Source: an uncultured Gemmatimonadales bacterium (GTDB lineage: Bacteria; Gemmatimonadota; Gemmatimonadetes; Gemmatimonadales; GWC2-71-9). Taken from it: DNA of 64,000 nucleotides. Made by a program: the position numbers and the translations under genes. Of the stretch, positions 35,477-41,059 are shown piece after piece. Under the pieces are notes generated by a model that was not told the origin of the DNA, did no database searches, and saw nothing but the letters and a program-made list of their open reading frames with translations. The DNA lies in contig CAMYLY010000001.1 in assembly GCA_947259405.1 (NCBI GenBank), forward strand, positions 62,001 to 126,000, given 5' to 3'. The first letter of the stretch is position 1. Each line of letters begins with the position of its first letter.

Positions 35477-36118
35477 ATGGTGATGAAACACCGTGCGGGC
35501 GGTGCGTTTGCGCGCCCGCCCATCCTACCCGACGAACCCGAGCGGCTTGTGGCGCTTAGGCGTTACGAGATTCTGGACACACCGCCCGAGCGGGCTTTCG
35601 ACGACCTCACGCTCCTGGCTGCTCAGATCTGTCAGACACCAATTGCCATGGTGAGTCTTGTCGATTCCGACCGTCAGTGGTTCAAGTCAAGGATTGGGGT
35701 GGAAACCAGGGAGACTCCACGAGATATCGCGTTTTGCGCCCACGCGATCGCCGGACGTGAGACGTTGATCGTGCCTGACACGTTTCAGGACGAGAGATTC
35801 GCTGGGAACCCGCTCGTCGTCGACGAGCCGCAGATCCGATTCTACGCGGGTGCCTTGCTGCGCGTCGCTGAGGGTCACGCGCTTGGCGCGCTTTGCGTCA
35901 TCGACCGTGTACCGCGGCAGCTCACCGACGACCAAGCTCCAGCTCTCGAAGCGTTGGCTCGTCAGGTCGTGGCCCAGCTCGAGCTGCGCTGGCAGCTGGC
36001 AGAAGTAAAACGGCTGGGTGGAATGCTGCCCTACTGTTCTTCATGTGGGAAGCTGCGTACTGACCTGGGAGACCGGTGCCCCGACTGCTGTCGTGGTGGA
36101 GCGAATGGGCTTCACTGA
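35477..36118 (+). CDS. GAF-domain protein with C-terminal zinc-ribbon-like tail
   Basis: A 213-residue cytoplasmic protein. The N-terminus (EPERLVALRRYEILDTPPER followed by AFDDLT) and the GAF domain (~35-175, with VSLVDSDRQWFKSRIG, FCAHAI, RFYAGA and GALCVID) match GAF sensors usually fused to kinases or cyclases. Here no output domain follows. The chain ends at the linker-like LGGMLPYCSSCGKLRTD and CPDC, four cysteines that could hold zinc. ATG 35477 follows AGGAGGTCCAC. It may be a stand-alone sensor or the front of a lost larger protein. Confidence 0.8.
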   Translation: MVMKHRAGGAFARPPILPDEPERLVALRRYEILDTPPERAFDDLTLLAAQICQTPIAMVSLVDSDRQWFKSRIGVETRETPRDIAFCAHAIAGRETLIVPDTFQDERFAGNPLVVDEPQIRFYAGALLRVAEGHALGALCVIDRVPRQLTDDQAPALEALARQVVAQLELRWQLAEVKRLGGMLPYCSSCGKLRTDLGDRCPDCCRGGANGLH

Positions 36119-36131
36119 CCGCCCGTCTTTA

Positions 36132-36200
36132 CAGACCCGGCGGGAATCGACAACGAAGACGGGAAGATGCAGTCCCGTCCTGTCCCTTCCTGGTCATGCA
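36132..36200. repeat. Decayed tRNA-Trp scrap with short GTCCC array
   Basis: CAGACCCGGCGGGAATCGAC is a degenerate form of the tRNA-Trp 3' end. It is followed ~20 bases later by GTCCCGTCCTGTCCCTTCCT, two 10-bp units. It sits between the GAF and aspartyl-protease genes. Confidence 0.45.
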
Positions 36201-36234
36201 CTGATCGGAGTAGTGTCTACGTATCTTTTGTGCG

Positions 36235-37248
36235 GTGAGAACCCGGCGAGGTAATGTGACAGTTCCAGTTGCCGCTGGCGTGTCGGGAATCCTGATGGCC
36301 GCCGCGCTAGGAGCGCCATACGTGCTCGGCGGGTCGGCGCGGTCCGGTCATCTCCCCACCGGCGGACTTGCCGCGAACGGCTTCGCACCGATGCAGGCCA
36401 GGCCACGCATCCCGTTCAAGATCGTGCGGAACAAAGTGATCCTGCCGGTCCGGGTCAACGAGTCACGTCAACTCGACGTGATCCTCGACACCGGGATGCA
36501 CTACGACGGTCTCTTGCTCAATAAGCGGGGACTCAAGGACTCCATCGGCGTCGAAACGTTCACCGAGGCGCGCGTCGCCGGAGCCGGTGAGGGCCCGGCG
36601 GCCACGGCGCTCGTCGCACAGTCAGCGTCATTCTCGGTCGGCGAGGTCGCCTGCGACGACCAAATGATCATAGTGCTGCAGAATGACGCGTTCTCCGGAT
36701 TCCCCTCGGACGGCGTGACGGGATACTCGCTGTTCGGCCACTACGCTGTCGAGATCGACTACGACTTGATGGTCATCACACTGCACGATCCCGAGACACT
36801 GGCGGTCGACGAGTCTTGGCAGCGGATTCCGGTCACTTTCAGAGAAAACCTGATACCGTGGGTCGACGCGGCGATCGACCTCGCCGACCACGACAGCCTT
36901 CCCGTCTCGCTCTATATCGACCTCGCCTCGAGCGAGGCGTTGGAACTCCTGATGCGTGATGACATGAAGTTCCAACTCCCCGACGGGCTGGAGGAGTACT
37001 ACTTCGGCCGAGGATTGAGCGGCGACATCCACGGCTATAAGGGCAGGATCGCGGCGCTCCACATCGGGCCGTTCAGCCTGTGGAACGTGACCACGGCCTT
37101 CGCCCCGGCTCGCGTGCGATCGAGACAGCCTGAGGCGGACGGTGTGCTGGCAAATGACGCCATCCGACGATTCAACGTGATCTTCGACTACCGTAACGAA
37201 TCGCTCTACCTCAAACCGAATCGCCGCTTCGCAGAACCGTTCAACTGA
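36235..37248 (+). CDS. Exported retropepsin-like aspartyl protease-fold protein
   Basis: A 337-residue protein. An N-terminal hydrophobic stretch (VPVAAGVSGILMAAALGAPYVLG) is a signal or anchor. The core motif is VILDTGMHYDGLLL, with DTG at 85-87, and later SDGVTGYSLFGHYAVEIDYD, typical of single-chain pepsin-like families (gag-asp type). A second clear DTG is absent; YIDLASSEAL occupies the matching position. It may therefore act as a dimer or be a binding protein. The GTG start at 36235 is weakly supported; GTG 36256 is an alternative. Tandem-repeat DNA flanks both sides. Confidence 0.72.
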   Translation: MRTRRGNVTVPVAAGVSGILMAAALGAPYVLGGSARSGHLPTGGLAANGFAPMQARPRIPFKIVRNKVILPVRVNESRQLDVILDTGMHYDGLLLNKRGLKDSIGVETFTEARVAGAGEGPAATALVAQSASFSVGEVACDDQMIIVLQNDAFSGFPSDGVTGYSLFGHYAVEIDYDLMVITLHDPETLAVDESWQRIPVTFRENLIPWVDAAIDLADHDSLPVSLYIDLASSEALELLMRDDMKFQLPDGLEEYYFGRGLSGDIHGYKGRIAALHIGPFSLWNVTTAFAPARVRSRQPEADGVLANDAIRRFNVIFDYRNESLYLKPNRRFAEPFN

Positions 37249-37351
37249 CGGGCAAACGAACCACAGAAACTGGTGGGCGACCGTTTTCGCGGCTACCGTA
37301 ACCCCACAACTCACATCCACTTGTGCAACAATGCCTTACGTACGTCGCAAA

Positions 37352-37471
37352 CAGGCCCGACAGGACACATGTAGGTCGGTAGGACGGTAGACAGCAAAGA
37401 CGGCAGGCACCACGCGAGTACCTACCGTCTTACCGACTTACCGTCTTTTCTCACAGGCCCGGCAGGACTCG
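37352..37471. repeat. CGGTA-unit palindrome flanked by tRNA-Trp 3' scraps
   Basis: CAGGCCCGACAGGA at 37352-37365 and CAGGCCCGGCAGGACTCG at 37454-37471 are tRNA-Trp 3' ends. Between them are a left arm GTAGGTCGGTAGGACGGTAG (37371-37390) and a right arm CCTACCGTCTTACCGACTTA (37423-37442), complementary with few mismatches. It is a paralogue of the 35033-35145 element. The 37249-37800 gap holds only repeats. Confidence 0.6.
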
Positions 37472-37546
37472 ACTCGTCAAGCGGCGGCGAGTGCGCGGTA
37501 GCGGACGAGCCGACGGTTAGAGCGAGTCTGCGGGCTCTGTACGACA

Positions 37547-37630
37547 AAGGCCGCGCATTCGCGCGGCCTTGTTCGTACAGGCCCGGCAGGACTCGAACCT
37601 GCAACCCCCGGTTTTGGAGTTCGGTGCTCT
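37547..37630 (-). repeat. Partial duplicate of tRNA-Trp 3' region plus its terminator
   Basis: On the minus strand this reads as the last ~53 nt of tRNA-Trp (37578-37630), then a hairpin of AAGGCCGCGC and its complement (37547-37570). The same pair, tRNA then hairpin, occurs at 38433-38536 with the intact tRNA. The tRNA copy here diverges in the D-arm region, after GGTGCTCT, so it is not a functional gene. The two copies flank the methyltransferase gene like a left and right attachment site. Confidence 0.7.
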
Positions 37631-37758
37631 TCGTCCCGTCTGGTCCCGTCCTGTCCCGTTTGGTCCCTTCCCGTACCGACTTAGGAGACCCTTGGTCCCG
37701 TCCTGTCCCTTCTAGTCCCGTCCTGTCCCCTCCTGTTGGTTTGCAAATGGTTTGCAGT
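37631..37758. repeat. Tandem 10-bp GTCCC array ending in a TTTGCA sequence (module copy 3)
   Basis: About ten units of the type GTCCCKTCYK (for example GTCCCGTCTG, GTCCCGTCCT, GTCCCGTTTG, GTCCCTTCCC, GTCCCTTCTA) run from 37634 to ~37733. A break at GTACCGACTT splits them. The array ends GTTGGTTTGC and AAATGGTTTGCAG. The unit length is one helical turn. It joins directly onto the tRNA-Trp fragment. Confidence 0.7.
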
Positions 37759-37800
37759 GGGGTTAGGTCTGTCGCTGCTAGCTCGGACGGTAAACCGCGC

Positions 37801-38412
37801 ATGGAGGGAAGTGACCCAAAGGGTATCGTGCGAGTCGGATACGACTCGTGCGGTTCGCGCTACAATGCGTCGCGCGACCTCGACCCGCGCCCCGAGCAAC
37901 TCGACAGGCTAATCGAAGCTCTTCCACCCGAGGCGGAAGTGCTCGATATTGGCTGTGGTGGAGGGCGACTGACTGAAGCGGCTTTCGGCGGCCGCGCTTC
38001 AATCACCGGTGTAGACATTTCTCCTGCGCAGATAGCCGAGGCCCGACGAAACCTACCCGAGGCAAAGCTCATCGCCGGCGATATCGTTGCGCAGCAGTTT
38101 GACGACGCATCGTTCGACGCCGTTGTCTCCTTTTACACACTCATCCATCTGCCCCGCGACGAACACGAGCCTCTACTTCGCCGAATTGCGCATTGGCTTA
38201 AGCCGGCGGGCTATCTCCTGATCACTGTTGGTCAAACAGACACTGCTGCTTGCACGGAATCGGACTTCTTTGGAGTGGAGATGTTCTGGAGCCACTTTGA
38301 AGCGAATTGGTATGTGGCAACGCTCGAGCACCTTGGCTTTGAAGTTCTCTCACGCGGTGTCGTTGGCCTGCCGCTCGAGCATCATCCGATTCTATTGGTT
38401 CAGCGACGCTAG
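37801..38412 (+). CDS. SAM-dependent class I methyltransferase
   Basis: A 203-residue enzyme. Motif I is VLDIGCGGGRLTEAAFG, followed by ITGVDISPAQIAEAR (motif II acidic residue) and FDAVVSFYTLIHLPR (motif IV). The N-terminus RVGYDSCGSRYNASRDLD is common in small-molecule methyltransferases of the UbiE-like group. The substrate is unknown. ATG 37801 is chosen because codons upstream lie in the GTCCC array. The gene is bounded by two copies of the tRNA-Trp 3' region, so it may have arrived as cargo. Confidence 0.85.
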   Translation: MEGSDPKGIVRVGYDSCGSRYNASRDLDPRPEQLDRLIEALPPEAEVLDIGCGGGRLTEAAFGGRASITGVDISPAQIAEARRNLPEAKLIAGDIVAQQFDDASFDAVVSFYTLIHLPRDEHEPLLRRIAHWLKPAGYLLITVGQTDTAACTESDFFGVEMFWSHFEANWYVATLEHLGFEVLSRGVVGLPLEHHPILLVQRR

Positions 38413-38432
38413 TCGGTGCTTGTATGTAACGA

Positions 38433-38454
38433 AGGCCGCGCATGGGCGCGGCCT
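38433..38454 (-). terminator. Hairpin downstream of tRNA-Trp
   Basis: AGGCCGCGC pairs with GCGCGGCCT around a 4-base loop, 10 bases after the 3' end of the tRNA-Trp gene on the minus strand. It lies also 3' of the methyltransferase on the plus strand, so it may serve both. It has a near-identical copy at 37547-37570. Confidence 0.65.
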
Positions 38455-38463
38455 CGTCATATA

Positions 38464-38536
38464 CAGGCCCGGCAGGACTCGAACCTGCAACCCCCGGTTT
38501 TGGAGACCGGTGCTCTGCCAATTGAGCTACGAGCCT
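38464..38536 (-). tRNA. tRNA-Trp (anticodon CCA)
   Basis: A complete 73-nt cloverleaf: acceptor AGGCTCG/CGGGCCT (one T-G pair), D-stem GCTC/GAGC, anticodon stem CCGGT/ACCGG with loop CTCCAAA (anticodon CCA), T-stem GCAGG/CCTGC with TTCGAGT loop, discriminator G. CCA is not encoded. Several 3' fragments of this gene occur within 21 kb. Confidence 0.95.
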
Positions 38537-38744
38537 AGGCTATGATTTGTCCCTAGCAAGGAGCGCGCGGGGGCCAACTTACGCACCTCCCGGCGTTCCT
38601 TCCAAGCCCACAGCTACGATGTCACCTACCAAGGAACGCTCGGGCGTAGACTTTCGCGAGCCTCGGTGTTCCTTCGTACTACGCCGCGGTTCAAGATAGC
38701 GACTCCCGAGCCCCGTTCCTTGGTACGCGACTCTCCATGAGCAG

Positions 38745-38819
38745 GGTGGCCAACGGGAATTGAACCCGCAACCTCCGGAGCCACAGTCCGGCGCTCTAAC
38801 CGATTGAGCTATGGCCACC
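38745..38819 (-). tRNA. tRNA-His (anticodon GTG)
   Basis: The anticodon stem CCGGA/TCCGG encloses loop CTGTGGC (anticodon GTG). The acceptor is GTGGCCA/TGGCCAC with the extra 5' G facing C73, the histidine identity pair. The T-loop is TTCAATT. CCA is not encoded. The 208 bases between it and tRNA-Trp hold four copies of a GTTCCTT motif in both directions, but no gene. Confidence 0.95.
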
Positions 38820-38981
38820 ACGCACCCATCTACCCCACCCCACCAGCGTGCAGGATGCAGGATGTAGGCCCCACAGTCCACCCCGGCGGGACTGCAACGT
38901 AGTTGCGGCCGAATGGACGGTCAACGGCCACGATCCATCCAGAGTTCATTACCTTAGACCGACGCCAAATCGTGAGGCCCG

Positions 38982-39926
38982 ATGCGTTTACCTCTCGCTA
39001 CCGCCGCTCTCTCGTTCTGCCTGGCGGCCTGCAGCAGCAGTACGACGTACCAGGGCGGCCCGCCCCCTGAAAACGACCCGGACGAACCCACCGTCGAACA
39101 GGATCGCCCCGACCCTCGGCGCCGGCCGGCACCACAACCGGTACCACAGCCGGTCCCCGAAGCGCCGCGCGCTGACGTGCCCGTCGAGGAAGTTGTCGGT
39201 CCAAGCACCGCCGCAACACTCGGCATCCCTCCCGGACACCTTCCCGACATGGGCGAGTGCCGTATCTGGATCCCCGGCACACCACCGGGCCGCCAGGATC
39301 GGGCCCGCTCCTGCTACGGCGCTATCGACGACGCGCCGGCCAACGCCATGGTGCTGGAGGGCCTCTCGGACGATCGGCGGCTCGTTCGCGTGTTCTATAT
39401 AGGAGATCGACCAAATACGGTGGACCGCATCGTCATCTTCGAGAAGCAAACAGGCCAGTTCGTGCGCAACGAAGCGTACCAGCCGCCCCCGCCGCCCGCA
39501 GCACCCAGACCGGCCGAACCACCAACGGCCGACCGGCCCCCGCCCCCGCCGCGGCCAACACCCAATCGACAACGCACCGAGCCGCAGCCACCGCCAAGAC
39601 CGGTGACCCAACCGCCGCCGCCACCACCATCAGCGGACGTCCCCGCCCTTCCGCTGCCGGCCTCACTCGAGATAGCACAGGGGCAGCTCCCCGACCCTGG
39701 TGAGTGCCGAGTCTGGATTCCTGGCACGCGACCCGGACGCCAGGCCAAAGCCGACTCCTGCGATGGCGCAGTCGCCGGCGCGCCGGCGGGTACGATGGTC
39801 CTCGAGGGTATGCCGGATGAATCGGATCACGTGCGCGTGACCTATATCGGAGAACGCGCCGGAAACGTGGCGCGTGTGCTGATCTTCGAACGACGCACCG
39901 GAAAGTTTGTCCGCGAGGAGGGCTAG
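38982..39926 (+). CDS. Proline-rich lipoprotein with two repeated domains
   Basis: A 314-residue protein. Signal and lipobox are LATAALSFCLAAC. Two homologous ~75-residue domains (about 78-165 and 235-314) share LPDMGECRIWIPGTPPGRQ / LPDPGECRVWIPGTRPGRQ, a MVLEG block, YIGDR / YIGER and a terminal TGQFVRNE / TGKFVREE. Each has a conserved cysteine pair. Proline-rich linkers (PPPPPAAPRP type, ~30-77 and ~165-230) separate them from each other and from the lipid anchor. Such linkers span the periplasm or wall. I do not know the domain's function. Confidence 0.8.
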   Translation: MRLPLATAALSFCLAACSSSTTYQGGPPPENDPDEPTVEQDRPDPRRRPAPQPVPQPVPEAPRADVPVEEVVGPSTAATLGIPPGHLPDMGECRIWIPGTPPGRQDRARSCYGAIDDAPANAMVLEGLSDDRRLVRVFYIGDRPNTVDRIVIFEKQTGQFVRNEAYQPPPPPAAPRPAEPPTADRPPPPPRPTPNRQRTEPQPPPRPVTQPPPPPPSADVPALPLPASLEIAQGQLPDPGECRVWIPGTRPGRQAKADSCDGAVAGAPAGTMVLEGMPDESDHVRVTYIGERAGNVARVLIFERRTGKFVREEG

Positions 39927-39928
39927 TA

Positions 39929-40044
39929 GGGCGAAGGGCAAAGGGCGAAGGGCGAAGGATCGGCAAATCCGCCCTCGCCCCGTCCCTTCTGTCCCCTCTG
40001 TCCCCTCTGTCCCCTCCGTCCCCTCCGTCCCCTCCGTCCCTTCT
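39929..40044. repeat. 7-bp array opposite a 9-bp GTCCCCTCC array
   Basis: A GGGCGAA-type 7-mer is repeated about four times at 39929-39958. Seven perfect-length 9-mers (GTCCCTTCT, GTCCCCTCT x2, GTCCCCTCC x3, GTCCCTTCT) follow at 39982-40044. The second array reaches the gpmA stop codon (bases 40043-40045). Purine units on one side and pyrimidine units on the other can pair loosely. Confidence 0.75.
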
Positions 40045-40789
40045 ATTTCGCCTTTCCCTGTGCCGCCACCGCCGCCTGCGCCGCTTTGACGGCGTCTTCA
40101 TCTCCCAGGTAGAACGACCGTATCGGCGTGAGGTCGTCATTCAGTTCATAGACTAAAGGAATACCGGTCGGGATGTTGAGGCCGACGATCTCGTCGTCCG
40201 GCACGTTGTCCAGGTGCTTGACCAGCGCACGCAGGCTGTTGCCGTGCGCCGAGATCAGCACGCGCTTGCCCTCCCGCACGTCTGGGGCAATCACCTCGTG
40301 CCAGTACGGGAGCATCCGCTCGACGGTGTCCTTCAGGCACTCCGTAGCCGGCAATTCGTCTTTTGACAGGTCCGCATATCGCGGATCTGCGCCTGGGTAG
40401 CGCTCGTCGTCTTCCGTCAACGCGGGCGGCCGCGTGTCGTAGCTCCGGCGCCAGATGTGCACCTGTTCTTCCCCGTGTTCGGCGGCAGTTTCGGCCTTGT
40501 TCAGGCCTTGGAGCGCCCCGTAGTGCCGTTCGTTCAGTCTCCAGCTGCGCCGCACCGGAATCCACATCAAGTCCATTTCCTCGAGCGCAATCCAGAGCGT
40601 CTTGATCGCACGCTTGAGGACGGACGTGTATGCGATGTCAAATACGTCCCCTGCATCCTGCATCTGCCGCCCTGCCTCCTTCGCCTCCGCTTCCCCTTTC
40701 GGCGTGAGCCCGACATCGGTCCAGCCGGTAAACCTGTTTGCCTTGTTCCAGACACTTTGCCCGTGGCGCAGCAGCACTAATCGTTTCAT
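40043..40789 (-). CDS. gpmA: 2,3-bisphosphoglycerate-dependent phosphoglycerate mutase
   Basis: A 248-residue cytoplasmic glycolytic enzyme (3-PG to 2-PG). The phospho-histidine motif is [20 protein letters not shown] (H9), then [20 protein letters not shown] and the second histidine in [16 protein letters not shown]. The length equals E. coli GpmA. I start at ATG 40789 because [10 protein letters not shown] is the family N-terminus; an in-frame start 27 bases upstream is less likely. It stands alone, converging on the lipoprotein gene across a repeat array that supplies its stop codon. Confidence 0.95.
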   Translation of the reverse strand: MKRLVLLRHGQSVWNKANRFTGWTDVGLTPKGEAEAKEAGRQMQDAGDVFDIAYTSVLKRAIKTLWIALEEMDLMWIPVRRSWRLNERHYGALQGLNKAETAAEHGEEQVHIWRRSYDTRPPALTEDDERYPGADPRYADLSKDELPATECLKDTVERMLPYWHEVIAPDVREGKRVLISAHGNSLRALVKHLDNVPDDEIVGLNIPTGIPLVYELNDDLTPIRSFYLGDEDAVKAAQAAVAAQGKAK

Positions 40790-40824
40790 CGAGCGTCCTT
40801 TACGAAATTCTGACAATGGCTAGG

Positions 40825-40895
40825 TCCGGTGACTCGAACCCGGATCCGTCATGCTAAGATGTTGTGGTATAGCAGTTTAGCCAATGGGCACCGGA
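40825..40895 (-). tRNA. tRNA-like sequence, probably a tRNA pseudogene
   Basis: Read on the minus strand, TCCGGTG and CACCGGA close a 7-bp acceptor-like stem around 57 bases that contain a GGGTTCGAGTC T-loop-like sequence and an inner TGCTA/TAGCA stem. The inner loop is 13 nt and the T-stem is only ~4 bp with an oversized loop. The cloverleaf is therefore irregular and I cannot assign an anticodon. Confidence 0.35.
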
Positions 40896-41059
40896 TCAGC
40901 AATCCACGACTGTCTGACTGACGTGGGAACCCACCCCTCCCCGGCCAGGTTACTCGCGCAACCCTTTGGCACCCACCAAGTGTCTAACTCACCGAAACCC
41001 TCATTTTGAAGCGACCGTAGTTGAGATATCGCACGTTCGACGCGCACGGGACCTTTCTT

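Noticed and set aside
37631-37758. Possible CRISPR array
   Set aside because: The repeats are 10 bp with no spacers of unique sequence between them, and no cas genes are present anywhere in the window.
39907-40089. ORF encoding a PSV-repeat, proline-rich peptide
   Set aside because: It is a reading of the 9-bp GTCCCCTCC array and the purine 7-mers; it has no ribosome site and overlaps gpmA antisense.
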